A stretch of DNA of 64,000 nt from XYD12-FULL-36-8 sp964613805 (GCA_964613805.1 CAZTJF010000011.1:1-64000), one strand, 5' to 3'. Shown: positions 16,425 through 25,561, numbered from the stretch's first letter. Translations and numbers: made by a program. The notes: generated by a model from the letters alone, not told the origin.

Positions 16425-17213
16425 ATGAGGGATTTCTTTTCTAAGTTAGGAATATCTAAAAATCAGAATATTATTGTTCATAGTTCTTTAAAGAAAATCA
16501 AATCTGCTTTTCCTAAAGCCACTCCTTCTAATGTAATTAAAACCATTCAGGATATAATTGGAGATAAAAGTTCTCTCATCATGCCAGCATTTACATACTG
16601 CTTTAAGTCAAGAGATGACTTTCATGAAATATTTGACCGCATTAATACACCGAGCAAAGTTGGAGCAATCGCCGAGGTTTTTAGAACATCTGAAAATGTG
16701 ATTAGAACCTCATCGCCAACACATTCGTTTTCCCTATGGGGCAAAATTAGTTCGGAGATTATTTATGATAATTCACCGGATAGTCCGTTGGGTAAAGGCA
16801 GTGTTCTTGATTGGTTAGCAAACAATGACAACTCTTTTGTTTCAATGCTTGGGACTCGCTTTGTTTCATTATCTTTTTGCCATTACCTGGAAATCAAAGC
16901 AAAGGTGCCTTGGTATGACTGTTTTCCTTGGGGTTATTTGGGCAAAGAAAAAATTGGTGTGTCAATAACCGGAGAACAGTCGCTAATTGAAGTGCCGGGC
17001 TGCAGTAAAGCATTTATTAATTTTGAAACCTATTTGAATGAGAAGCAAATTATCACACCAATATTAAAACATGGATTGATGTGTTACTTTATTCCGATTA
17101 ATTCACTTCTCGATAATGGTTTACTGTTCTTTAAGAGCTATCCCGAAAAATTATTATGCACAAAAGGAAGATGTCCTGCATGTGATTTCCGACGCAATGA
17201 ATTTCTAAATTAA
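16425..17213 (+). CDS. AAC(3)-family N-acetyltransferase
   Basis: 262 residues related to aminoglycoside 3-N-acetyltransferases. IIVHSSLKKI, LIMPAFTYCF, SPTHSFSLWG (catalytic-region His) and FCHYLEIKAKVPW (conserved Glu position) follow the family order. It starts 2 bases after the GH94 stop, so it belongs to the same operon and probably acetylates an amino sugar, not a drug; that is an inference. The C-terminus LLCTKGRCPACDFRRNEF carries three close cysteines not typical of AAC(3) resistance enzymes and perhaps a small metal site. Confidence 0.75.
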   Translation: MRDFFSKLGISKNQNIIVHSSLKKIKSAFPKATPSNVIKTIQDIIGDKSSLIMPAFTYCFKSRDDFHEIFDRINTPSKVGAIAEVFRTSENVIRTSSPTHSFSLWGKISSEIIYDNSPDSPLGKGSVLDWLANNDNSFVSMLGTRFVSLSFCHYLEIKAKVPWYDCFPWGYLGKEKIGVSITGEQSLIEVPGCSKAFINFETYLNEKQIITPILKHGLMCYFIPINSLLDNGLLFFKSYPEKLLCTKGRCPACDFRRNEFLN

Positions 17214-17251
17214 AATGTATGCGATTTTTAACACTTCATATTATAACTGGG

Positions 17252-18541
17252 ATGAATAAACTTCAATTAGTATCTATTTTACTTTTTTTTGTCCAATTTA
17301 TTGTACTGGCGCAAATACCAGAATTAATTGACAGTAACACAACTGCATCCGCAAGAAAAAAATTTAGGGAGAATATAATTTCGAATACGATTGAGAAAAA
17401 CCTACAGCTGCCATTGAACAGGGAAAATGAGAAGCATTGGATGTCAGCATTTTGGGGAATGGAGTTTATTCTTTATAAAAATAAAGACATTGAATCTTCG
17501 ATAAGAAAAGCTTTAAATGATTATCCAAATCGGACAGATGAATTCAATCGTACAGCTCTCGAAGTTGCTTATACTTTATATCCAAATGAGCTGATTAAAG
17601 AACATGAAAAAATCCTGAAACAAACATCCGTTCCAAAACATTTTGCAATAGCATTTAGTTATTTAAATCGATTAAAACCATCAAAGTATAATCAAAATCA
17701 TTTTGAAGCATTCGTGCGGAATAATTTCCAAGACTGGCAGGATAATCCAATTTTATTCATGCTCTATTCGAAACTTTTTTACTCACATAATAATTTACCA
17801 AGACCTTCGCTGGTTGATCTGTTCTCACACAATTTCGGTGAAGGTAAAACTATTCTTTTCAGTTTACAAAGAAAAAACAGAGATTATCCAGGTTTACTTT
17901 TAATTAGAAAGCCAGATGGAAAGTTTTTGCGTATTGACAATGGATATATTTTTCATGTCAGTCAGCTTGCGCGTTCGATAAATAATTTACCGGGCTTTTT
18001 AACTAACGGAAATACACCACAAGGAATTTTTTCTATTCAAGGAATTGATACCTCCCAAAATGTTTTTATTGGAAGAACTCCAAATATTCAGTTGGTTCTT
18101 CCTTATGAAGTGGATGCAAAGAAATTTCTTCACACAAACGATAATTTCGAATGGGATAAGAACCTGTACAAAAGTTTATTACCGGTAAGCTGGCGTAATT
18201 ATACTTCAATTTACGAAGCTTTCTATGCGGGTAAAGCTGGAAGAAACGAAATCATAGCTCATGGCACAACTATTGATTTAGATTTTTATGCTGGTCAGCC
18301 GTATTACCCTCACACACCAACTCTTGGTTGTTTGTGTACTGTTGAGATATGGAGTACAGAGGATGGAAAGAGAGTTTATAGTGACCAAGCGGTTTTGATT
18401 AACGAAATGAAAAAGCTAAACACAATCAATGGTTATTTAGTGGTAGTTGAGATTGATGACAAAAGTTCAGCAGTTACACTGAATGACATTCTTCCAGATG
18501 TTTTGCATGCAGAAAAATTTTTCGTAAAATTGAAGGAGTAA
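17252..18541 (+). CDS. Secreted L,D-transpeptidase (YkuD)-like protein
   Basis: 429 residues from the ATG at 17252, chosen because MNKLQLVSILLFFVQFIVLAQ is a good signal peptide; the first in-frame ATG is at 17219. The C-terminal third carries NTPQGIFSIQG and AHGTTIDLDFYAGQPYYP followed by TPTLGCLCTVEIW, an H-x(n)-[ST]xGC arrangement like the L,D-transpeptidase His and nucleophilic Cys. The N-terminal ~220 residues are helical and unrecognised. A cell-wall cross-linking or carboxypeptidase-like role is inferred. The stop is preceded by AAGGAG, which may serve the next gene. Confidence 0.65.
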   Translation: MNKLQLVSILLFFVQFIVLAQIPELIDSNTTASARKKFRENIISNTIEKNLQLPLNRENEKHWMSAFWGMEFILYKNKDIESSIRKALNDYPNRTDEFNRTALEVAYTLYPNELIKEHEKILKQTSVPKHFAIAFSYLNRLKPSKYNQNHFEAFVRNNFQDWQDNPILFMLYSKLFYSHNNLPRPSLVDLFSHNFGEGKTILFSLQRKNRDYPGLLLIRKPDGKFLRIDNGYIFHVSQLARSINNLPGFLTNGNTPQGIFSIQGIDTSQNVFIGRTPNIQLVLPYEVDAKKFLHTNDNFEWDKNLYKSLLPVSWRNYTSIYEAFYAGKAGRNEIIAHGTTIDLDFYAGQPYYPHTPTLGCLCTVEIWSTEDGKRVYSDQAVLINEMKKLNTINGYLVVVEIDDKSSAVTLNDILPDVLHAEKFFVKLKE

Positions 18542-18561
18542 AAGTTATTAAAGACGAACTT

Positions 18562-18978
18562 TTGAAATTAGAATTAAATTTTAACCAGTCTGCAGTAATT
18601 CCTTACCGAGTATCTAAAAACGGTATGGAAATATTACTTATTACGTCTTTTAAGAAAAAAAACTGGATCATTCCTAAAGGGTTTATTGAGTACAACCTTA
18701 CACCATTTGAATCTGCCAAGAAAGAAGCCTATGAAGAAGCCGGAGTATTGGGTTCAAATGAAACTTTGGAGATGGGAAATTTTAAGCTGAAAAAACCAAC
18801 TGGATCATGCTGGATGAAAGTCTACAGCATGGAAGTTCAAGAGATGCTGGATGATTATCCTGAAATGAATCAGAGGAAAAGAAAATGGTTCACGCCGGAA
18901 GAAGCAATCGAAAAAATTTCCATTCCTGAAGTGGTTGAAATGATTAGGGAACTAAGCTCAAAGCTAAAGGTCTACTGA
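18562..18978 (+). CDS. Nudix hydrolase
   Basis: 138 residues. WIIPKGFIEYNLTPFESAKK followed by EAYEEAGV is a Nudix box in which the first Glu has moved, as in diadenosine or inositol polyphosphate type enzymes (PKG-x-x-E). No ATG exists: the listed start is TTG at 18562, but an ATT at 18547 is in frame and better spaced from AAGGAG (18533-18538). It converges on recX and overlaps it by 15 bases. Likely cleaves nucleoside diphosphate-linked compounds. Confidence 0.82.
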   Translation: MKLELNFNQSAVIPYRVSKNGMEILLITSFKKKNWIIPKGFIEYNLTPFESAKKEAYEEAGVLGSNETLEMGNFKLKKPTGSCWMKVYSMEVQEMLDDYPEMNQRKRKWFTPEEAIEKISIPEVVEMIRELSSKLKVY

Positions 18979-19608
18979 TTCTGCATCCTTAAACAATTTG
19001 TAAATGATTTGTTTGCAAGCATCATAATCATATCCCCTCGACACCAGGAACGAATAAAGATTAACCTGGATTTTCTTCTCATCCATTTTACGGTTCATCA
19101 GCTTTTTAAGTTTATTCCTTGCCAATTCTAAGCCCGCTTCAATTTCTGTTTCACCGCCGAAATTTTCTTCGATTACATTTGAAATAACTTGGGAAGCTAC
19201 TCCCCTTTTCATCAGCTCAGCTTTGATTTTATTTTTTCCCCAGCGTTTAGATTTTATTTTTTCATCGGTGAATAATCGTGAGAAGGTTATATCATCGACA
19301 TATTTTTTTGCTTCTAGATCATTCAGGGTTTGTTCTATAAGAATCTTATCAAATTTCTTTTGCAGCAGCTTAGTTTTTATTTCATTTTTTGAATGATGTC
19401 TTCGTGCAATATAATTCAATGCACTTTGCTTGACCAAATATTTTTGATCTTCATTGATTAAAGCGGAAAGAAATTCATCTGAAATTACTTGATTTATCTT
19501 TAGATGATTTTTTAGAAATATTTCAAATGCAAGTGTAATTATCTGTCCATCATCAAAAACAATTTCTACTCGCTTCCTTCCGCTGCTTCCTGCTTTAACA
19601 ATTTTCAT
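18964..19608 (-). CDS. recX: Regulatory protein RecX
   Basis: 214 residues, three-helix repeat protein that caps and modulates RecA filaments. Characteristic pieces are ALNYIARRHHSKNEIKTKLL, DDITFSRLFTDEKIKSKRWG, KIKAELMKRGV and the final YSFLVSRGYDYDACKQII. It starts 6 bases after the recA stop, so the two are co-transcribed as in many bacteria. Its 3' end overlaps the convergent Nudix gene. Confidence 0.92.
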   Translation of the reverse strand: MKIVKAGSSGRKRVEIVFDDGQIITLAFEIFLKNHLKINQVISDEFLSALINEDQKYLVKQSALNYIARRHHSKNEIKTKLLQKKFDKILIEQTLNDLEAKKYVDDITFSRLFTDEKIKSKRWGKNKIKAELMKRGVASQVISNVIEENFGGETEIEAGLELARNKLKKLMNRKMDEKKIQVNLYSFLVSRGYDYDACKQIIYKLFKDAESVDL

Positions 19609-19614
19609 TCAAAG

Positions 19615-20670
19615 TTACTTTGGGGATTTTTTTTCTTTCGCTGGCGGTTTCTCTTCGACTTTTTCTTTTTCCTCTTTGATCATTCCTAATTTGGTTTTAA
19701 CTTCTTTGGAAAGTTTCTCGTACATAGCAGGCAATTCAATAAGTTTTTGTTTGAACTGATCCCTGCCTTGAAACCTATCTTCATCGTAAGTAAACCACGC
19801 ACCGCTTTTCTTAACCATACCTAAGTTTGTAGCAAGATCAACCAAATCACCTGTTTTACTAATTCCTTCATTGTAAAGAATATCAAACTCAACTTCCTTA
19901 AAGGGTGGAGCAACTTTGCTTTTCACAATTTTAACTTTAGTGCGGTTTCCAATAACATCATTACCTTCTTTAATTGCAGCAATCCTTCTTATATCCAATC
20001 TTAATGATGCATAAAACTTGAGTGCATTTCCGCCTGTCGTTGTCTCAGGATTTCCAAACATCACACCAATTTTACTTCTTAATTGATTAATGAAAACCAC
20101 TGCTGTCTTCGATTTTGAAATGGCACCTGTAAGTTTCCTTAAAGCTTGCGACATCAATCTTGCCTGTACAGCCATTGTTGCATCTCCCATTTCACCTTCA
20201 ATTTCTGATCGTGGTACTAAAGCTGCAACAGAATCAATTACAATTATATCAAGAGCATTGCTTCGAACTAAGGTATCTGTGATTTCTAATGCCTGCTCTC
20301 CAAAGTCGGGTTGAGAAAGTAAAAGATTAGCAGTATCAACACCAAGCCGCTTAGCATAGTTAACATCCATAGCATGTTCAGCATCTATGAACGCTGCAAG
20401 TCCGCCCATTTTCTGTGCTTCCGCAATAATGTGAAGGCATAATGTGGTTTTGCCGCTTGATTCAGGACCATAAATTTCTGTGACTCTGCCGCGAGGAATT
20501 CCTCCAATTCCTAATGCATAGTCGAGTGATAGGGCGCCTGTTGGAATTGATTCAACCTGTGCAACAACTCCATTACCCAATTTCATTATTGAACCCTTGC
20601 CATAAGTTTTTTCGATGCTTGAAATTGCATCTTCAATAATTTTAAGTTTTTGTTCTCGATCAGTGCTCAT
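19615..20670 (-). CDS. recA: Recombinase RecA
   Basis: 351 residues, normal length. Walker A is GPESSGKTTL, Walker B region IIVIDSVAALVPR, the L2 loop FINQLRSKIGVMFGNPETTTGGNALKFYAS is intact, and the N-terminus has the oligomerisation sequence EKTYGKGSIMKLG. It catalyses strand exchange and SOS induction. The acidic/basic Lys-Glu-rich tail is typical. It lies in the middle of an eight-gene operon, so its expression may come in part from promoters upstream of purC; I cannot identify an SOS box. Confidence 0.98.
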   Translation of the reverse strand: MSTDREQKLKIIEDAISSIEKTYGKGSIMKLGNGVVAQVESIPTGALSLDYALGIGGIPRGRVTEIYGPESSGKTTLCLHIIAEAQKMGGLAAFIDAEHAMDVNYAKRLGVDTANLLLSQPDFGEQALEITDTLVRSNALDIIVIDSVAALVPRSEIEGEMGDATMAVQARLMSQALRKLTGAISKSKTAVVFINQLRSKIGVMFGNPETTTGGNALKFYASLRLDIRRIAAIKEGNDVIGNRTKVKIVKSKVAPPFKEVEFDILYNEGISKTGDLVDLATNLGMVKKSGAWFTYDEDRFQGRDQFKQKLIELPAMYEKLSKEVKTKLGMIKEEKEKVEEKPPAKEKKSPK

Positions 20671-20682
20671 TGTTTCTCCTTA

Positions 20683-21237
20683 TCATTTTAAATAATATTT
20701 TTTGATTTCTTTATAAGTCGAACCCAGTGAAGAAAGCTTACTTTGCATTAAAACAATTTCGTTTGCAGTAAAACTAATTTTAGGAAGCTCAGCATTCAAA
20801 AATTTTTCAACAAAATCTTTTGATACTTTTTCCTTTATCCTCATCAAAGTAATATGCGCTTTGAATTTTCTTTTTTCAACAGGAACAGAAAACTTTGATA
20901 AACATTGATTTAATTCTTCAACAATAGAATAAATTGTGTCATCCAGGTTCAATCCAAGCCAAAGAATTCGTGGTTCATCTTTTTGCTTAAAGAAAAATCC
21001 GAACTTTCCAACGCTGCAATTTATTTTATTGATATGATTTAAAAAACTGAGTTCAGTTATAATAGACTCAAGCATATCTTCTTTAACTTCGCCAATGAAT
21101 TTTAAAGTTAGATGAATTTTAAAATTATCTTCCCACCTAAATTTACTTTCATCTGGAAAAATACTTTGTCTTAAATGGATTATCTGATTTCTAATTTCTT
21201 CGGGAATGATTAACGCAACAAAAAGTCTAATCATCAA
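20683..21237 (-). CDS. thpR: RNA 2',3'-cyclic phosphodiesterase (2H family)
   Basis: 184 residues of the LigT/ThpR 2H phosphoesterase family. The two HxTx motifs are HLTLKFIGEV and HITLMRIKE, at the expected ~75-residue spacing. It hydrolyses 2',3'-cyclic phosphates on RNA ends. It overlaps the cinA stop by 11 bases and ends 12 bases before recA, matching the common cinA-thpR-recA order. Confidence 0.92.
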   Translation of the reverse strand: MMIRLFVALIIPEEIRNQIIHLRQSIFPDESKFRWEDNFKIHLTLKFIGEVKEDMLESIITELSFLNHINKINCSVGKFGFFFKQKDEPRILWLGLNLDDTIYSIVEELNQCLSKFSVPVEKRKFKAHITLMRIKEKVSKDFVEKFLNAELPKISFTANEIVLMQSKLSSLGSTYKEIKKYYLK

Positions 21238-22483
21238 ATGAAATTCCCAAAAGATGCCTTCGAACTATTTCAAGAGCCGCTTGGGCAGTCCGCTGTTTGT
21301 TTAGAATTCTGTCATCTCCAAAAGTAAATTTTTTAACCGTACAATCTTCAGAATCACAGAGACCAATGTAAACCAAGCCGATTGGCTTACCTTCAGTAGC
21401 ACCAGTGGGACCCATTATTCCGGTAATGGATAAACCTATATCAGTTCCACTTATTGATTTTATTCCTTCTGCCATTTGCTTCGCCACTTCTGTGCTGACT
21501 GAGCCGTATTTAGTAATTGTATCCTCTTCAACATTTAAGATTTCCACTTTTGAAGCATTACTGTAGGCAACCAATCCTCTTTCAAAGTAATTGCTGCTTC
21601 CGCTGATGTTTGTGAGCAGATTAGAAAGGTATCCGCCTGTGCATGATTCGGCAATGGAAATTTTTAATCCTCTTTCATGTAAAATTCTACCGACCACTTC
21701 CTCAAGCTTTTCGCCGTTCCTGCCGAAGATATACCTTCCCGCTTTGCTTCTCATTTTCTGTTCAATCTCACTTAATTTATTCGACGCTTCATCTTCTGTT
21801 TTTTCAGTAACAGTTATTCTCATCCGAACACCTATTTGGCTGGGAAGAAATGCCAATTTAGCGCCATCAAGTAATTCGGAAATATCACCAAGCTTTTCAA
21901 ATAAAAATGATTCTGGAATTCCGGTAGATTCTAATGTTACCCGTTTCTGAACATATTCTAAGTCCGTGAATCTCTCGCTTAAATTGGGTATAACAAATGA
22001 GTTCATCATAGGGTGCATTTCATATGGAACACCGGGCATAGCAATGAATATTTTGTTGTCCTTTTCTATCCAAATACCTGGAGCAGTGCCATTTTCATTC
22101 CGAATAACTTTGGCAATTTTCGGAACTAAAGCTTGATCTTCATTTATTTTTCTCACGTCTCTTCCTCGTTTTTGGAAAAGCTTCTTGATGTCCTCAAGCA
22201 CTTCATTATTTTGTACCAGTTCTGTTTTGAAGAATTTCACAATACAATTTCTTGTGATATCATCGTGAGTGGGACCTAAACCCCCCGTAACAATTAAAAG
22301 ATCATTCTTAGTCCAGCATGTTTTGAATTCTCTCATTATATCATCGAAATCATCTCCAACAACGGAAGTTTTGTTTACAGCTATCCGAATATTTGCAAGC
22401 TTGTCGCCAATGTATGCAGCATTAGTGTTCAAGGTTTGACCAATTAAAATTTCATCACCTATGGTGATTATGTGAGCGTTCAT
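21227..22483 (-). CDS. cinA: CinA-like protein, nicotinamide-nucleotide amidase
   Basis: 418 residues with both CinA domains. The N-terminal MoCF-like part begins AHIITIGDEILIGQTLNTNAA and contains VTGGLGPTHDDITR; the C-terminal amidase part has LKISIAESCTGGYLSNLLT and LSITGIMGPTGATEGKP. The family deamidates nicotinamide mononucleotide and hydrolyses ADP-ribose. Upstream pgpA ends 13 bases away, and the stop overlaps thpR. Confidence 0.94.
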   Translation of the reverse strand: MNAHIITIGDEILIGQTLNTNAAYIGDKLANIRIAVNKTSVVGDDFDDIMREFKTCWTKNDLLIVTGGLGPTHDDITRNCIVKFFKTELVQNNEVLEDIKKLFQKRGRDVRKINEDQALVPKIAKVIRNENGTAPGIWIEKDNKIFIAMPGVPYEMHPMMNSFVIPNLSERFTDLEYVQKRVTLESTGIPESFLFEKLGDISELLDGAKLAFLPSQIGVRMRITVTEKTEDEASNKLSEIEQKMRSKAGRYIFGRNGEKLEEVVGRILHERGLKISIAESCTGGYLSNLLTNISGSSNYFERGLVAYSNASKVEILNVEEDTITKYGSVSTEVAKQMAEGIKSISGTDIGLSITGIMGPTGATEGKPIGLVYIGLCDSEDCTVKKFTFGDDRILNKQRTAQAALEIVRRHLLGISFDD

Positions 22484-22496
22484 GATTTTGCTTTAG

Positions 22497-22961
22497 TTAA
22501 ATTAAATACTCACTAAAAATTACTAAAATTAGATGAACAATAATTAAAGAATAAATGGCTGAAATAATATCATCCATCATAATACCTAATCCGCCATTCA
22601 ATGATTCTGATTTCCTTGCTGGAAACGGTTTGATTATATCCATGGTTCTCCAAACAACAAAAGCAATTAATGCAATAAAAATATCTTTTGGAAGAAATAA
22701 TAAACTAATCCACATTCCAGCAATTTCATCAATTGTACATTCGGCTGGATCTTTGCCATACACTTGCTCGAATTTAGTTCCTATTCTAATGCCCCAGACT
22801 ACTGCAATTAAAATTGCCGGAATAATAACATAAGGTTTTTCGAAATTAGGAATAAAATAAATCAACAATGCCGCAATACTGCCAAACGTTCCTGAAGCTA
22901 ATGGAATGTAGCCGGTATAAAAGCCGGATCCAACTAGTTTTTCAATTTGATTAATTTTCAT
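22497..22961 (-). CDS. pgpA: Phosphatidylglycerophosphatase A
   Basis: 154-residue membrane protein. PLASGTFGSIAALLIYF, GKDPAECTIDEIAGMWISLLF and the closing GGLGIMMDDIISAIYS (acidic metal site) are PgpA hallmarks, with about four hydrophobic helices. It dephosphorylates phosphatidylglycerophosphate, the product of PgsA encoded directly upstream; the genes overlap by 11 bases, so both steps of phosphatidylglycerol synthesis are coupled. Confidence 0.93.
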   Translation of the reverse strand: MKINQIEKLVGSGFYTGYIPLASGTFGSIAALLIYFIPNFEKPYVIIPAILIAVVWGIRIGTKFEQVYGKDPAECTIDEIAGMWISLLFLPKDIFIALIAFVVWRTMDIIKPFPARKSESLNGGLGIMMDDIISAIYSLIIVHLILVIFSEYLI

Positions 22962-23547
22962 TTAAGAACAGAGCCTTTATAAGCTTTCGATTTCGAAATA
23001 AATAAGTTAAACCCGAATGAAGAGTAATGAGAGTTATAAAAAGCATGCTGTAATATATGAATTTATGATTGAGTAAAATCTCAAATATTTTTTCATTGCC
23101 GGAATAAATTTGAGGTGTTATGGAACCTACATAAACAAACAACAAGTAATATAAGAAGGTCATTTGAATGAAAGTTTTCCATTTTGCATAAATTGAAGTC
23201 GGGAACGGAATGTTTCGATAATCTGCAAATAACCTCAATCCAGTGATTAGAAAATCCCTTAAAATAATAATGATAACCATCCACAATTCAATTATCCCCA
23301 AAATCACCAATGCAATAAAAGCTGCGGAGGTAAGAATTTTATCGGCTAGTGGGTCCCATACCCTTCCCCAGTTGGTTAAGTAATTAAATTTTCTTGCAAG
23401 CCAGCCATCGTACCAATCAGTAATTGCTGCAAGTAAAAAAACTCCTAGTGCAATCTGTTTCAGCAGTATATCACCAGAAAGGAATAAAACAAAAAAGATT
23501 GGAGTTAATATTATTCTTAAAACTGTAAGCTGATTTGGTAGTACCAT
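22951..23547 (-). CDS. pgsA: CDP-diacylglycerol-glycerol-3-phosphate 3-phosphatidyltransferase
   Basis: 198-residue membrane enzyme with the CDP-alcohol phosphotransferase motif DWYDGWLAR...GRVWDPLADK, fitting D-x2-DG-x2-AR-x8-G-x3-D-x3-D. It begins MVLPNQLTVLRIILTPIFF, the usual start of PgsA. It makes phosphatidylglycerophosphate in the inner membrane and overlaps pgpA. Confidence 0.93.
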   Translation of the reverse strand: MVLPNQLTVLRIILTPIFFVLFLSGDILLKQIALGVFLLAAITDWYDGWLARKFNYLTNWGRVWDPLADKILTSAAFIALVILGIIELWMVIIIILRDFLITGLRLFADYRNIPFPTSIYAKWKTFIQMTFLYYLLFVYVGSITPQIYSGNEKIFEILLNHKFIYYSMLFITLITLHSGLTYLFRNRKLIKALFLNEN

Positions 23548-23562
23548 TGCAATAAAAACAAT

Positions 23563-23856
23563 TCACTTTTTAGAAAGATTTTTAAGAAAGGGAAATTCAT
23601 AAATCCCAGTGTTATGACCGTCAGCCCACTGAATACCGATTGCATAGTTTCCCACACTATTAATTTTTGAAATACTCGTTTGCCCTTGATGAAACACCGG
23701 TATATATGTACTGCTTTGACTTTCTCTTTCAGTCATACATGTTGCACATGGACAAAATTTCCGCAACTTTATCAAAGGAATTGAAGACTCGGAGTTATCG
23801 TCCCATTTTAGAAATAATTTTGATTTATCCACAACTATAATTTTAGTCGGATACAT
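23563..23856 (-). CDS. DUF971 domain protein (gamma-butyrobetaine hydroxylase N-terminal-like)
   Basis: 97 residues, one domain. PLIKLRKFCPCATCMTERE with clustered cysteines, a central GNYAIGIQWADGHNTGIYEF and overall length match DUF971, a zinc-binding module also found at the N-terminus of gamma-butyrobetaine hydroxylases and in proteins linked to Fe-S metabolism. Function uncertain. Its ATG follows purC without a gap, and pgsA lies 15 bases downstream. Confidence 0.85.
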   Translation of the reverse strand: MYPTKIIVVDKSKLFLKWDDNSESSIPLIKLRKFCPCATCMTERESQSSTYIPVFHQGQTSISKINSVGNYAIGIQWADGHNTGIYEFPFLKNLSKK

Positions 23857-24753
23857 TTATTCCAGCTTTTCTCCCGTCAGTTTTTCTAGCACTTCAAGAT
23901 ATTTTTCACTTGTTTTCTGAACAACATAATCAGGAAGAATTGGGGGTGGGGGCTGTTTATTAAACTTAATTGACAGAAGATAATCACGTACGATTTGTTT
24001 GTCGTAACTTTCCTGGCTTTTTCCTTTTTGATACTTGTCAGCAAGCCAAAATCTTGACGAATCTGGAGTAAGAACTTCATCAACTAAAATCAATTTACCA
24101 TTGTGAAAGCCGAACTCCATTTTTGTATCAGCGATTATAATTCCTTTAGCCAAGGCATAGTTAGAAGCAGCTTCGTAAATTTCCAGGGATAAGTCATTGA
24201 GTTTTGTAATCGTTTCCTTCCCTACGATTTTCTCGGCTTGCTCAAATGAAATGTTTTCATCATGCAAACCAATCTCTGCTTTTGTAGATGGAGTGAATAG
24301 CGGCTCATCAAATTTTTCAGATTCGACTAATCCATCACGTAATTTAATTCCGGAAATTTCTTTGGTTTGTTTATAATCATTCCATCCTGAACCAGAGATA
24401 TAACCTCGAACAATACATTCAATAGGAACAACTTCAGCTTTTTTAACAAGCATTGATCTTCCCATGAGATCACTTTTGTATTGATGGCATTCAATAGGAA
24501 ATTCATCAACATTGGTTGTGACTAAATGATTCGGAATGATTTGTTTAACATAATCAAACCAAAACTCGGAAATTTTTGTAAGCACTTTACCTTTGAATGG
24601 TATTCCCTGAGCCATTATTACATCGAAAGCAGAAAGCCGGTCTGTTGAAATGATTAAATAAAAATCCCCAACTGTATAAATATCTCGGACTTTTCCGCGC
24701 TTAAGTAAATTCAAATTTGGGAAATTGGTAGTAAGAATTACTTTATTATCCAT
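23857..24753 (-). CDS. purC: Phosphoribosylaminoimidazole-succinocarboxamide synthase
   Basis: 298 residues, the longer PurC type. LLKRGKVRDIYTV, ISTDRLSAFDVIM, GKVLTKISEFWF, PIECIVRGYISGSGWNDY, IADTKMEFGF and LVDEVLTPDSSRFWLAD cover the ATP, CAIR and metal sites. It performs the ATP-dependent joining of aspartate to CAIR in purine synthesis. First gene of the eight-gene minus-strand operon. Compare the degenerate PurC-like protein at 55824-56498. Confidence 0.96.
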   Translation of the reverse strand: MDNKVILTTNFPNLNLLKRGKVRDIYTVGDFYLIISTDRLSAFDVIMAQGIPFKGKVLTKISEFWFDYVKQIIPNHLVTTNVDEFPIECHQYKSDLMGRSMLVKKAEVVPIECIVRGYISGSGWNDYKQTKEISGIKLRDGLVESEKFDEPLFTPSTKAEIGLHDENISFEQAEKIVGKETITKLNDLSLEIYEAASNYALAKGIIIADTKMEFGFHNGKLILVDEVLTPDSSRFWLADKYQKGKSQESYDKQIVRDYLLSIKFNKQPPPPILPDYVVQKTSEKYLEVLEKLTGEKLE

Positions 24754-25116
24754 TTTACTCTCGATATTTGGTAATTAACTAAAACAAGCGGCTTTGCATT
24801 CTCAATTTAGTATAAAGTTCAATTCCCTTCAAGCGGCGAAATTAAAAAATGGTATGGAATTTGGCTTATTATCATGTTGGCAGTAATTATCTATTTCCAG
24901 ACGCTGATAACAATATATTTCATCACTGATTAAACCGATATAAAATATGTGACAATCTTTTACACAGAAATTCTTACAATAGTGGTAGAAATGCAGTAGT
25001 TTTTCGTTCTTTTTTTGGGATTTAGAATAGTCTCATTTTGTAAATAGAATTTATAGGCAGCTTAGGTTTGGATGTAAAATGTAGTAGAATGGGAAAGTTA
25101 AAATTTGGAGGTAATT
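24754..25116. other. Intergenic region between purC and a small membrane-protein gene
   Basis: About 360 bases between divergent genes. I find no riboswitch, tRNA or ORF with support. It must contain the purC operon promoter, but no motif stands out. GGAGG at 25107-25111 is the ribosome-binding site of the plus-strand gene. Confidence 0.4.
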
Positions 25117-25485
25117 ATGATAGTAGAGAATCCGATGTTTAAGTTTGGTGTAATCGCAGCAACAGTCATTTCATTTTTCATTTTAGGTATATCTTATTTG
25201 TTTTTTGAGAAACTTATTACGGAAAAAGAAATTGTAATCACCGTGATCAACAAGGAAAAATTTGGAAGTGAGGAAGACAAATACCTGATATTTACCCCCT
25301 ATGAGGTTTTTGAAAATTCCAATAATTTTTTTCATAGAAAAACAGATGCAGATATTATTTTTAGAAAACTTGAAAGAGGTGTTGCCTATCGTGTACGTGT
25401 AGTGGGTATTTATTTACCTGATTTCGGTCGCTTAAGGAATATCACAGAAATAATTGGAACAGAGGTAACAAACACTTCAAAGTAG
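25117..25485 (+). CDS. Small membrane-anchored protein, DUF1523-like
   Basis: 122 residues from the ATG at 25117, which has GGAGG six bases upstream. One N-terminal membrane span (FGVIAATVISFFILGISYLF) is followed by a compact soluble domain: ITVINKEKF, KYLIFTPYEVFEN, RVRVVGIYLPDFGRLRNI. This pattern resembles small proteins found in phages and bacteria, including DUF1523-like ones, with an inhibitory or signalling role not established. It stands alone between operons. Confidence 0.7.
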   Translation: MIVENPMFKFGVIAATVISFFILGISYLFFEKLITEKEIVITVINKEKFGSEEDKYLIFTPYEVFENSNNFFHRKTDADIIFRKLERGVAYRVRVVGIYLPDFGRLRNITEIIGTEVTNTSK

Positions 25486-25561
25486 CTAAGCTTAACAGAA
25501 TATTAGCTGTGTAATTCAGCTCGATAGAATTATTGAGAAAATAAATTTGGCGAGGATTAAA

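Noticed and set aside
24754..25104. Purine riboswitch upstream of purC
   Set aside because: No purine aptamer core or terminator/anti-terminator pair was recognised.
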